Of a DNA stretch of 64,000 nt, positions 17,264 through 25,287 are shown piece by piece. The notes under the pieces were generated by a model that had not been told where the DNA came from, did no database searches, and worked only from the letters and a program-made list of their open reading frames with translations. The stretch comes from Fibrella aestuarina BUZ 2 (lineage in GTDB: Bacteria; Bacteroidota; Bacteroidia; Cytophagales; Spirosomataceae). Where the stretch lies: positions 897,847-961,846 of the forward strand of contig NC_020054.1 of assembly GCF_000331105.1 (NCBI RefSeq), in the 5' to 3' direction. The translations under genes were made by a program, and so were the position numbers. Numbering within the stretch: position 1 is the stretch's first letter; each line of letters begins with the position of its first letter.

Positions 17264-17356
17264 ATGAATACTGTATGATGGGCAATGTATAATGGGGCTG
17301 ACACAAGAGTAAGACACGTCAGCCCCATTATACATTGTCCATCATACAGTATTCAT
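17264..17356. repeat. Large palindromic element with conserved loop (copy B)
   Basis: Arms 17264-17302 and 17318-17356 are 39 bases each with a single mismatch. The loop 17303-17317 contains the same CAAGAGTAAGAC as copy A at 12421-12554, and the stem tip GCTGAC/GTCAGC is also shared, whereas much of the outer stem differs. It occupies the whole gap between convergent genes. Confidence 0.85.
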
Positions 17357-18145
17357 TTACACAGTAGCCCGTTGCTGGCGGGGGGCAAATAAGCCGTAGA
17401 GGGCCAATAGGGCTGCAATCACAGCTCCGCCGATGGCAACAAATTTTACCGTGGGCAGGTCGGTCTGCTTAACGGCGATGGCCGCGTAGGCCCAGGTAAA
17501 AACCAGCATGTAGGCGGCGCTGCGGTAGCGGTTGAACAATACAGCTCCGGCGATGAGGCCGATAACCAGCACGCCAACCGCCCAGATTGGCTCCGAAATA
17601 CCCGACAGATCGAAGCGGGTGGCCCGGAACCAGACCGTGATATTCAGAATGGTAGCCACAGTGAGCCAGCCGAAATAGATCGAAAAAGGCACGCGGGCCA
17701 GCCACGTCTCACCCACCTTGACGGGGCGCATCATGGCCATATCCGTGCGGGGGTTGATGCGCAGGTGTTCCATCACCATAAACAGGCTGGCAAACATGAC
17801 CAGAATAACGGCCAGGGCAAGGCCGATCCAGCCCTGATTGAAAATGGGACTCCAGATAGCGTTACAGATACCGTTGACGATATACCAGGGGCCGGCCGTT
17901 CGGAATCGGGGGTTGTGCCGTTGGCTGGGCAGCGCCTGGTAGATGGAGAAGCCCAGCAGCCCCAGAAAAATGAGGCCCCAGATCGAGAAGGCATACCCGG
18001 CGGGCGTCACCAGCGTGTCGTATTTGGCCGAGATATCAGCGTTGGTAGTCGGCCCAAACGCGCGAACGTTGGAGAGCCCGTTCATGACGATCAGCGAAAC
18101 GGTGACGAAGACAACCAGAAATTGGCGTAGACGGTCGTTCAACAT
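17357..18145 (-). CDS. TspO/MBR-like tryptophan-rich membrane protein
   Basis: The protein has 262 residues from ATG 18145; an 18-codon upstream extension overlaps an inverted repeat. About seven hydrophobic segments are visible. Motifs include TLVTPAGYAFSIWGLIFLGL (the P-..A-F..IWG pattern of TspO-like proteins), NGICNAIWSPIFNQGWIGLA and RVPFSIYFGWLTVATILNI. TspO proteins bind porphyrins and isoprenoids in the membrane. This longer seven-segment form resembles the plant and bacterial 'tryptophan-rich sensory protein' variants. It is a single gene between convergent and codirectional neighbours. Confidence 0.8.
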   Translation of the reverse strand: MLNDRLRQFLVVFVTVSLIVMNGLSNVRAFGPTTNADISAKYDTLVTPAGYAFSIWGLIFLGLLGFSIYQALPSQRHNPRFRTAGPWYIVNGICNAIWSPIFNQGWIGLALAVILVMFASLFMVMEHLRINPRTDMAMMRPVKVGETWLARVPFSIYFGWLTVATILNITVWFRATRFDLSGISEPIWAVGVLVIGLIAGAVLFNRYRSAAYMLVFTWAYAAIAVKQTDLPTVKFVAIGGAVIAALLALYGLFAPRQQRATV

Positions 18146-18148
18146 GGC

Positions 18149-18247
18149 AGGTTTGTCGTTTTCGGTTTGTAATGGGTAGGAGGTCCCGATGAGAGGCAAT
18201 TATCGGTATTAGACCGCTACAAAGAACAAACTACAAATAACAAACCT
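18149..18247. repeat. Imperfect inverted repeat upstream of TspO-like gene
   Basis: The segment 18149-18170 is complementary, with mismatches, to 18219-18247. Both are made of iterated GTTTGT units. It fills the gap between two minus-strand genes, and its left arm would lie in the extended N-terminus of the TspO-like gene. Confidence 0.5.
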
Positions 18248-18250
18248 CTG

Positions 18251-19366
18251 TTAAGGTTGATACGTAAGTGGCAGCAGATCGCCCATCTTTTCCCACCCCC
18301 AATACCCCTCAAAAGCCAGCCCGAGCGGTTCGTAATAATTACCGTTGGCTTCGAGCATCACCATCGGTTTGGTGAGGCGAATCAAGGACGTTTGCACCCC
18401 CGCCGTGCGCCCGATCGTGCTCTGCCCCGCGACCGGAACATCCTGGTACTCGGCTGGTTCGGGTTCTCCTTTGAACACAACCTGAATGGGCGTGTCGAAT
18501 GTCAGGGCTTTGGCCGTCTCGGTCGATTCTCGATCATCGACCAGAAAGGTGGGCGGTAGCGGGTCTTTCACCAGAAAACGGGCCTTACGTACCTGCCAAT
18601 CCCCGTTGACCCGGCTCGAATCGGTTGCCCGCTCGAGCACCCGCCGAATGATGAAACCCTGCTCGTTGGTTTTTCGGGCATACAGCGCCCGCAGAAAATG
18701 CAGGGCCGAGCCCGCGTAGGTATCGAGCCGGGCGCGTTGCCAACGCAACTCTTCGCGCCGATTTTTGGGTTTGATATCGTCGAAAACCGGGTAGCCCAGG
18801 TACGTTACCGCCTGCTGGTTGGGCTCGGCCTCGAACCGGTCGAGCACATACTGAATCCGGTAGCCCAGCGCTCTGTTTTCGATCACGAGCGGTTTGCGTG
18901 CGCCGCCCGTAAGCCGCCCGGTGGCGGGGTCCTGCTCAAACCAGATGGCCTTCGGGTTCAGAATCTGGCATTCTTGTGCGTTTTTGCTGGTACCCAGAAA
19001 AAACTGCCTGAACAGGTCATATTGTTTCTCCCACTCGGGACCAAACGCGTTAACCTCCACCTCCTTCAACTGCGTGGTAGTGGGTTTGATCCGAATGAGC
19101 AGCGCTTCGTCGGATTGGCCGGTCAGGCGTTTTGTCCAGGTTTCAAAGCCCACGCTCGATACCACAAGTTCGTAGCGGCCGTCAGGTACGTTGGTCAGGG
19201 CGAAGGCGCCATTTTCGTCGGCGGTGGTGCCTTTGTTGGTATTGGCCAGAAACACGCTGCAAAACGGCACGGGCTGTTCATCGGCCGCGTTGATGACACG
19301 TCCCCGGAGGGTGCCCTGCGCCTGCGCGGCAAGCGCGATGAACCAGAAAAGTACAGCAATCCTCAT
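18251..19366 (-). CDS. Exported protein with carboxypeptidase regulatory-like domain
   Basis: The 371-residue protein has a signal peptide (about 1-17, ending LAAQAQG). A CarboxypepD_reg-like beta-sandwich follows (about 18-100): GRVINAADEQPVPFCSVFLA, TADENGAFALTNVPDGRYEL and VVSSVGFETWTKRL. The rest lacks a clear family; it includes IENRALGYRIQYVLDRFEAE, a pattern seen in many Bacteroidota exported proteins that read 'carboxypeptidase-like regulatory domain-containing'. It lacks TonB-dependent receptor barrel motifs. Probably periplasmic or outer-membrane associated. Role unknown. Confidence 0.8.
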   Translation of the reverse strand: MRIAVLFWFIALAAQAQGTLRGRVINAADEQPVPFCSVFLANTNKGTTADENGAFALTNVPDGRYELVVSSVGFETWTKRLTGQSDEALLIRIKPTTTQLKEVEVNAFGPEWEKQYDLFRQFFLGTSKNAQECQILNPKAIWFEQDPATGRLTGGARKPLVIENRALGYRIQYVLDRFEAEPNQQAVTYLGYPVFDDIKPKNRREELRWQRARLDTYAGSALHFLRALYARKTNEQGFIIRRVLERATDSSRVNGDWQVRKARFLVKDPLPPTFLVDDRESTETAKALTFDTPIQVVFKGEPEPAEYQDVPVAGQSTIGRTAGVQTSLIRLTKPMVMLEANGNYYEPLGLAFEGYWGWEKMGDLLPLTYQP

Positions 19367-19440
19367 TGCGCTTTAGACGGACAAATGAGAAAAGGGTCAT
19401 TGTCTTTGCTTGCCTTAACTGGGTCAGGCGACTCATGAAA

Positions 19441-19468
19441 AAGCCCCGCCAGCGAACGGGCGGGGCTT
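19441..19468. terminator. GC-rich hairpin
   Basis: Arms AAGCCCCGCC (19441-19450) and its near-perfect complement (19459-19468) flank an eight-base loop. An A-run precedes it on the plus strand, giving a U-tract for minus-strand transcripts, so it likely terminates the OmpA/PD40 gene. Confidence 0.7.
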
Positions 19469-19471
19469 GAG

Positions 19472-19506
19472 CAAACCTATAAGGTTTCCAAAACCTTATA
19501 GGTTTG
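19472..19506. repeat. Perfect 16-bp inverted repeat
   Basis: Arms 19472-19487 and 19491-19506 are fully complementary with a three-base loop. It stands directly next to the GC-rich terminator and 11 bases past the OmpA/PD40 stop, forming a double hairpin behind that gene. Confidence 0.75.
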
Positions 19507-19517
19507 GGTGGTTTGGT

Positions 19518-21566
19518 TTACAAGGCCAGCACTTTAAACTCGGTGCGGCGGTTGCGTTGGTGCTCTTCCTCGGTGCGGGCCCGTTTTACGATCAACTGGG
19601 TTTCGCCGTAGCCTTTGGCCGTGAGCCGGTCGGCGTCGATGCCTTTCGAGATAATATAGTCTACGGCCGCTTTAGCCCGGTTTTGCGACAGCGTCATGTT
19701 GTAGGCATCGGCCGCGCGCACGTCGGTATGTGAACTCAGCTCGATTTTGAGCGTCGGGTTGTCTTTCAGGATCGTCACGAGCTTGTCGAGTTCTTCGGCG
19801 GCGTCGGGGCGAATAGTATACTTGTCAAGGTCGTAATAGATATTCTCCAGCACGAAGGTCTTGTTCAATTCGACCTTATCGAGCAACAGCGACACATTGA
19901 ACGTCGTGTCAGTCTCGGGTTTGGTCAGGAACATTTCGGGTACGCTACGGCCCTGCATCGTAAAGGGCTCGCGGCGGGTGAGGTAACCGGGGCGTTCGGC
20001 CACCACGCTATACGTTTTACCCTCCTGCACCGGAAACTTCCCGAAGGTACCCGGCTGGCCCGTTGTCGCTTCGGCTACGGTCGCCTCGTTTGAGTCGTCG
20101 ATAATCCGAACGCGGGCCGAGTCGAGCGGCGCATTGGGCGTGCTGTTGGTCGCTACGGTACCCGCCAGGAAATAGCGAACGATTCTGGTTGAGCCGGGCT
20201 TTGGCGGATTCTGCGCAATGGTTGTCGAATCGCCGGGCGTTTTGGGGGAATCAGCGCCGGTTTCGACGAGGTAGATGTCATCGTCGCCCTTGCCGCCCGG
20301 TCGGTTGCTCGCCATGTAACCCCGGTTTGGTTCCGGGAACGTCAGTCCGAAATCATCGGCGGGGGAGTTGATCGGAACGCCCATGTTTTCGACCCGAATA
20401 ACGCCCTGCGAACGCGTGGCCACGAAAATGTCGAGCTTACCAAGGCCGGGGTGCCCGTCCGACGAGAAGTAGAGCTTGCCGTCGGCAGCCACAAAAGGAA
20501 ACAGCTCATCGCCCGGCGTGTTGATGTCGCGGCCCATATTCACGGGGCGGCCCAACCGGCCCGAGGCGTCCATGTTGGCGCGGTAGAGGTCGATGCCGCC
20601 AACGCTACCGGCGCGGTTCGAAGCGAAATAAAGCGTTTTGCCATCGGCCGAGAACGCAGGCGAGCCATCCCAGGCGGTCGAGTCGGAAATGGGCAGCCGG
20701 AAGGGCATACCCCAGTTGCCGCCCTGATCCTGCCGACTCATGTACAGGTCGACGTCGAGGCCGCCTTTGCGCTTGCCGTTGTTACCCCGGGCGAAGATCA
20801 TGATCTTGCCGTCTTTTGAGAAAGCGGGCGTGCCTTCGTTTACATCGTTCTGAAAGACCGATCCGCTGAAAAGTTGCGGCCCACCGGCCCCCGTTTCGTC
20901 GGCCGTTTGGCCCACTTTGGCTTTGTAAAGGCCGGTCATGGCCAGGCCATTGTTTTTGTAAATAACGTCTTTGCGCGAGGCGGTAAACACCAACTCATCG
21001 CCGCGCAACACGGGCGCATACTCGGTGCCGGGCGAGTTCAGCCCACCAAGGTTGGTAAGGCGATAATCGGTTTGCTTCGACGAAATAAGGTTGATCGCTT
21101 TCAGCGTTTCGATCTCGCGTTGCGCTTTGGCCAGCCCGACTTTGTTTTTGGGGCGGCTGTCGAGGTATTGCTGCAACTGACCTTGCGCCGCCGCGTAATC
21201 GCCACTCGCTTTCAGCGCGTAGGCGTAGTTGAGGCGCAGGTCCGGGTCGGCCACCCCCGCTTTGGGTGCGGCGGCATCGGCAGCTACGGCCGCACCAGCT
21301 CCCGCGTCGATGGCTTTCTGGTAGAAGGGCACCGCCTGCGCGATGCGGTTGGAGAGGCGATACGACTCGGCGGTGTAATAATTGAGACGCGCCGCATCGA
21401 TCGTGCCTTTGCTGGCTTTGTCAAACTGACCCAGCGCCAGGTTGTATTCGCCCGCCTCGAAATGGCGAACCCCTTTTTTATAAGCCTGCATGGCTGAGTT
21501 GCACCCGCCGAGGCCAATGGCCGCACCCAGTATCAACAGCAGTGAGGCCTGCGTAAAGAATCTCAT
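19518..21566 (-). CDS. OmpA-family lipoprotein with TPR, PD40 propeller and carboxypeptidase-like domains
   Basis: The 682-residue protein has a signal peptide with lipobox LGGC (Cys22). TPR-like helices follow (YKKGVRHFEAGEYNLALGQF; LRLNYAYALKASGDYAAAQG). Next are PD40 propeller repeats (DGKIMIFARGNNG; DGSPAFSADGKTLYFASNRA; GDELFPFVAADGKLYFSSDG), a carboxypeptidase-regulatory-like module (about 470-560), and a C-terminal OmpA peptidoglycan-binding domain (IYYDLDKYTIRPDAAEELDK; LTAKGYGETQLIV; HQRNRRTEFKVL). This order matches PorE-type proteins that anchor the T9SS to peptidoglycan, but the same architecture also occurs in other Bacteroidota proteins. It is therefore a candidate PorE-like outer-membrane anchor, not a firm assignment. 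Confidence 0.88.
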   Translation of the reverse strand: MRFFTQASLLLILGAAIGLGGCNSAMQAYKKGVRHFEAGEYNLALGQFDKASKGTIDAARLNYYTAESYRLSNRIAQAVPFYQKAIDAGAGAAVAADAAAPKAGVADPDLRLNYAYALKASGDYAAAQGQLQQYLDSRPKNKVGLAKAQREIETLKAINLISSKQTDYRLTNLGGLNSPGTEYAPVLRGDELVFTASRKDVIYKNNGLAMTGLYKAKVGQTADETGAGGPQLFSGSVFQNDVNEGTPAFSKDGKIMIFARGNNGKRKGGLDVDLYMSRQDQGGNWGMPFRLPISDSTAWDGSPAFSADGKTLYFASNRAGSVGGIDLYRANMDASGRLGRPVNMGRDINTPGDELFPFVAADGKLYFSSDGHPGLGKLDIFVATRSQGVIRVENMGVPINSPADDFGLTFPEPNRGYMASNRPGGKGDDDIYLVETGADSPKTPGDSTTIAQNPPKPGSTRIVRYFLAGTVATNSTPNAPLDSARVRIIDDSNEATVAEATTGQPGTFGKFPVQEGKTYSVVAERPGYLTRREPFTMQGRSVPEMFLTKPETDTTFNVSLLLDKVELNKTFVLENIYYDLDKYTIRPDAAEELDKLVTILKDNPTLKIELSSHTDVRAADAYNMTLSQNRAKAAVDYIISKGIDADRLTAKGYGETQLIVKRARTEEEHQRNRRTEFKVLAL

Positions 21567-21868
21567 AGTAACGAAGTGAGCGATAACCGATTAACCCGCC
21601 CAAGATAATAACGTTTTCGACCGGCTATTTCGTAGTACCTTATTTAAACGATTTTGGGCTGGATTTATGATGGAGTGTCGCGCCAGACTGATGCGCAACA
21701 TGCATTTTATTCCCGGATAAAACGCAGCTGCTAGTCACGAGCCGCGCCCGCTGCCAAATCGCCGACCGCCAGACCCCGTACGGCCCGTGAAGATTGACAC
21801 CATTTACTAAAGTAGTGATGTCGGCTAACCCACTAGTTTGGTAGCTTCATGGCTTGACGATCAGGTCT
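21567..21868. other. Divergent intergenic region, no gene seen
   Basis: About 300 bases separate the OmpA/PD40 gene and the AraC-type regulator. I see no open frame, RNA gene or strong repeat. A TTATCTTGG-like sequence about 35 bases upstream of 21566 is a weak candidate promoter for the minus-strand gene. Confidence 0.4.
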
Positions 21869-22684
21869 ATGCACTACCAGAAACACAAACCGGCCCCGCA
21901 GCTGGCTCCTTTTGTGGAGTGCTATTTCGTGTGGGAAAAACAGGATCGGCTGGTAGCGCCGCTTCGGATCGAGTCGCCGCCGTCGGGCTTCGCCTCGATG
22001 GTATTCGTCTACGGCGATCCGTATCAGGTACGTACCGGGAACACGATGACCACGGTTCCGACGGCTTTCCTGACGGGGCAGGCCACCCGGCAGTATGAAC
22101 TCCAACTCGTGGGGCAAATCGGCATGGTGGGCATCGTGTTTCGCCCGGCGGGCCTGAGCACGCTTTTTGGGCTGCCGATGTACGAATTCAACGACGAGCG
22201 CGTGAGCCTGACCGACGTACTGGGCGGGTCGATAACGTACCTGCACGAACAAATTGGCGACTGCCCCACGAATGCGGGTCGAATCGCCCTGCTCGACCAA
22301 TTTCTGAACCGTCAGCTTCTGCGCCGGGGCAATGGCTTCGACCGGACCGATTTTGCGGCTAACCTGATCGTCGACCGGCGGGGTATGCTCACCATCAACA
22401 CCCTGCTGGACGATCTGTACGTTTGTCGGCGGCAGTTCGAGCGGCAGTTTCTGCAAAAAGTGGGGGTGAGCCCTAAATATTACGCCCGCATCCGGCGCGT
22501 GGGGTATCTGTGCGCGCAACTGGCGTCGCAACGCTGGCAGGTAACCGACTGGCAGGACGTGATCTTTCAGGCAGGTTACTACGACCAGTCTCATTTCATC
22601 CGGGAGTTCACGCAGTTTACGGGCAAACGCCCCACGTTGTACGTAAAAGACAATGCCGAACTGAGCCACTACCTGTCGCGGTAA
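21869..22684 (+). CDS. AraC-family transcriptional regulator
   Basis: The protein has 271 residues from ATG 21869; a TTG five codons upstream is less likely. The N-terminal half has PAPQLAPFVECYFVWEKQD and VGIVFRPAGLSTLFGLPMYE, the DUF6597/AraC-ligand-like pattern. The C-terminal third is the twin HTH: MLTINTLLDDLYVCRRQFER, QFLQKVGVSPKYYARIRRV and IFQAGYYDQSHFIREFTQFT. The last is the conserved second helix signature, ending TGKRPTLYV. It precedes a DinB-like and a SnoaL-like gene on the same strand and may control them. Confidence 0.9.
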   Translation: MHYQKHKPAPQLAPFVECYFVWEKQDRLVAPLRIESPPSGFASMVFVYGDPYQVRTGNTMTTVPTAFLTGQATRQYELQLVGQIGMVGIVFRPAGLSTLFGLPMYEFNDERVSLTDVLGGSITYLHEQIGDCPTNAGRIALLDQFLNRQLLRRGNGFDRTDFAANLIVDRRGMLTINTLLDDLYVCRRQFERQFLQKVGVSPKYYARIRRVGYLCAQLASQRWQVTDWQDVIFQAGYYDQSHFIREFTQFTGKRPTLYVKDNAELSHYLSR

Positions 22685-22754
22685 TGTCGCATTTGTACAA
22701 TCTGACGCGGGGGAGACTAGCGACTTTTGATCCACACACAAACCTCCCTTTGTT

Positions 22755-23378
22755 ATGCACCTTGTTCATGGCTGCCTCGTCTTCCTGCTGACTGTCAGTA
22801 CGATCGCGGCCCAACCTACCCCCAAGCTCTGGACTGAAACCGACCGGACTTACACGCTCGACAACCTCAAACGCACCCGCGACGCGTTAACCCGCGAAAC
22901 CGAAAACCTGACCCCGGCGCAGTGGGCCTTTCGTGAAGCGCCCGACCGGTGGAGTATCGGTGAGGTGGTCGAGCACCTGGCCCTCTGGGAGATTATCTGG
23001 GCGCGGGAGGTGGGCGAAGGCATCGGCAACAAACCCCAGCCCGAACTCAATCAGACCAGTCGCCCGGATAGCTACTACAAGGAATGGATTATGGAACCCG
23101 CGCCACACAACGCCCCCGATTTTGCCAAACCCAGTGGTTTCATCGACGGCAAAAACAACCTGACGTTCTTTCTGCGGTTGCGCAATCAGACCATCGATTT
23201 CGTGGGCAAAACAACGGCCGATATGCGCGCCCACTTTGAACGAACAGCCACTCCAAATCCGCGCAACATGCACCAGGTCTACATTTTCCAGTGGGGCCAC
23301 GTCGACCGGCATCTGCGCCAGATCGCCAAGATTAAACAGCACCCTAACTACCCCCAAGCATCACTTTCTGCCAAATAA
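22755..23378 (+). CDS. DinB-superfamily protein with signal peptide
   Basis: The 207-residue protein has a predicted export signal (about 1-19, ending IAAQP), then a four-helix DinB/YfiT-like bundle. LTPAQWAFREAPDRWSIGEV and VEHLALWEIIWAREV carry the first conserved His; IFQWGHVDRHLRQIAKIKQH carries the other two metal-ligand histidines. DinB-like proteins bind divalent metal and often act as thiol-dependent hydrolases or transferases. An exported version is common in Bacteroidota. It is 70 bases after the AraC regulator and 12 bases before the SnoaL-like gene, so probably cotranscribed. Confidence 0.85.
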   Translation: MHLVHGCLVFLLTVSTIAAQPTPKLWTETDRTYTLDNLKRTRDALTRETENLTPAQWAFREAPDRWSIGEVVEHLALWEIIWAREVGEGIGNKPQPELNQTSRPDSYYKEWIMEPAPHNAPDFAKPSGFIDGKNNLTFFLRLRNQTIDFVGKTTADMRAHFERTATPNPRNMHQVYIFQWGHVDRHLRQIAKIKQHPNYPQASLSAK

Positions 23379-23390
23379 ACCCCCATCACT

Positions 23391-23831
23391 ATGCAGACCA
23401 CCCAACAGGAAGCTGTTTCCGCCCTGAGCCGCAAAGGCGCTTGTCTGGCCTTCTTCACGGCCTACGACGACCTCGATACTGCCCGGATGATTGGCCTTGC
23501 CGCCCCCGACGCTACCGTGCATTTCTTACCCCTCGGCGAAGCGGGGCTGGGTACGTTCTGGACGTTTGGCAAAGCCGTCTGGGACTCCCTCATCGATTGC
23601 TTCCCGGACATCAGCAACACCGTCGATCAGTTGGTGGCTGATGAGGATACCGTAACGGCCAACGTGACCATCGGTGGCACCCAGGCGAAGGAGTTCATGG
23701 GTATTCCCAGCAAAGGCCTGCGGTTTGGCAGCGACCACGTGTTTGTGTTCACCTTCAATGACGCCGACCAGATTCAGAGCCTGACGATCAATTGGGACGC
23801 GGCCAGCTTTGCCCGACAGTTGGGTGCATAA
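23391..23831 (+). CDS. SnoaL-like (ester cyclase/NTF2-fold) protein
   Basis: The 146-residue NTF2-like protein contains FFTAYDDLDTARMIGLAAPD, ATVHFLPLGEAG and VWDSLIDCFPDISNTVDQLV. It continues with DTVTANVTIGGTQAKEFMGI, ending IQSLTINWDAASFARQLG. The order matches SnoaL-like polyketide cyclase or ketosteroid-isomerase folds, which are often small-molecule isomerases or of unknown use. It follows the DinB-like gene by 12 bases and ends at a bidirectional hairpin. Confidence 0.8.
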   Translation: MQTTQQEAVSALSRKGACLAFFTAYDDLDTARMIGLAAPDATVHFLPLGEAGLGTFWTFGKAVWDSLIDCFPDISNTVDQLVADEDTVTANVTIGGTQAKEFMGIPSKGLRFGSDHVFVFTFNDADQIQSLTINWDAASFARQLGA

Positions 23832-23846
23832 GCGAACCATCAGCTG

Positions 23847-23888
23847 AGCGAGTTCACTGTTGGTTGTCTGACCAACAATGAACTCGCT
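23847..23888. terminator. Bidirectional terminator hairpin
   Basis: Arms 23847-23864 and 23871-23888 pair with one mismatch around a six-base loop. It lies between convergent genes, so it is likely to stop transcription from both sides. Confidence 0.7.
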
Positions 23889-23896
23889 GTCGTTCG

Positions 23897-25078
23897 TTAC
23901 GAGGCAATCGCCAGCCAGATATTCCAGCCACCGAGCACAGCCGTGACCAGCACTACCAGCCCCATCGCCAGATTCTGACTGAGTGAATTGACGTGCTCGC
24001 CCAGCAACGCCCGGTCGTTGACGGCCCGAAACAGAAAAACCGTCACGAAGGGTAATAGAATGCCGTTGATCGCCTGCACGGCCACAATCACCGGAATGGG
24101 CGTGGCGTTGGCCAGCCCAAAACCGATGCCTGTAGCCAGTACCAGCGCCCAGATAAGTCGGAACGTAGGGGAGTTCCTGGGTACGTTCAGCAGGCTAGTC
24201 GCCGTGATGGCGGCGGCGAGCGGGGCGGTGAGCGACGACGCAAAACCCGCCGCAAACAGGCCAAAGGCAAACAACGTACCTGCCCACGTACCCAGCCGTT
24301 CAGCCAGCACCGTCGCCATGTGCGCGTAAGTGAAGTCGTTGGGAATCAGCAGGCCCGCCAGCAACAGCACGACCGAGATAATTCCGCCCAGCACCACCGC
24401 CACCCAGATGCCCAGTCGCATGTCGGCCAGTGATTGATTAGGCGATATGCTGGAGCCGAAAAAGAGATTGTAGGGCACGATGGTCGTGCCGATCAGCCCG
24501 TTGATGAGCAGCAATGAACCGCTGGGCATGGTCGGCACCACCAGCGCTTTGGTCAGGGCAAGGGGTGTGACGGGCGTACCAAACGCGACGTACACGAAAG
24601 CCCCGCCCATCGCGAACACGACCAGCCCCAGCATGTTGGCCAGCCCCTGCGTGGAGCCAATCCACAACAAGGCCGCGCAGCCAATGCCAACCACGACGGT
24701 CAGCGTGGGGGCCGGTAGCCCCGTCAGCAGCGATAGCCCGGCCACCGCGCCCAAGATGTTACCCGCCTGATAGGCCGCACAACCGAGGAAGATAGCCCCG
24801 AACAGGGCCCAGGCCACCCGCCGCCCCGTCGGTTCCGAATAACTTTGCCGGATCACCTGCCCCAGGTCGCGGCCCGTGGTGAGCGTGATGCGTGAGGCCG
24901 CCTCCTGCAACCAGACGGTTCCCAGCGTAGCGAAGGTCAGCACCCAGAGCAAATCCAGCCCATACCGCGACCCGGCTATGGCGCAGGCCGTTACCGAACC
25001 CGGCCCAATAAATGCCGCCGAAATAACCGACCAGAATAAAATGCTGCCGAGTCCGGCTCGTAGGGAAATTGCTTTCAC
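23897..25078 (-). CDS. Nramp-family divalent-metal transporter-like protein with altered metal-site motifs
   Basis: The protein has about 393 residues from a GTG at 25078; the frame is open to 25132 without ATG-like homology. Eleven hydrophobic segments are visible. The first membrane motif is GPGSVTACAIAGSRYG, where canonical Nramp has DPGN. The sixth-segment motif reads TTIVPYNLFFGSS, where canonical Nramp has MPHN. The overall order (GRDLGQVIRQSY, FIGPGSVT, LWVLTFATLGTVWLQEAASR) is Nramp-like. Loss of the Asp and Met metal ligands suggests a non-manganese/iron substrate, such as Mg2+ or another ion, or a symporter variant. That is inference. Confidence 0.75.
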   Translation of the reverse strand: MKAISLRAGLGSILFWSVISAAFIGPGSVTACAIAGSRYGLDLLWVLTFATLGTVWLQEAASRITLTTGRDLGQVIRQSYSEPTGRRVAWALFGAIFLGCAAYQAGNILGAVAGLSLLTGLPAPTLTVVVGIGCAALLWIGSTQGLANMLGLVVFAMGGAFVYVAFGTPVTPLALTKALVVPTMPSGSLLLINGLIGTTIVPYNLFFGSSISPNQSLADMRLGIWVAVVLGGIISVVLLLAGLLIPNDFTYAHMATVLAERLGTWAGTLFAFGLFAAGFASSLTAPLAAAITATSLLNVPRNSPTFRLIWALVLATGIGFGLANATPIPVIVAVQAINGILLPFVTVFLFRAVNDRALLGEHVNSLSQNLAMGLVVLVTAVLGGWNIWLAIAS

Positions 25079-25287
25079 AAAAGTGTAGTGTCGCTGTCTG
25101 ACTGGGCAATATAACCTTCTTTCGGCAGTCACGCTGATGCCCCCTGATTGCCGGTAACTCAGTTGATTCGCCTATCAGTAAGACTGCGCGGCCGATCTGT
25201 CGGCTCCCGGACTACCTTATCTGTCTGGGCGTGGGGGTATGGGTTTCTATAAACATCAACCAGTGACTAACCAATGAAAGGCGTATC

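Noticed and set aside
21833..22741. Minus-strand frame opposite the AraC regulator
   Set aside because: Shadow of a well-supported AraC-type gene on the plus strand.
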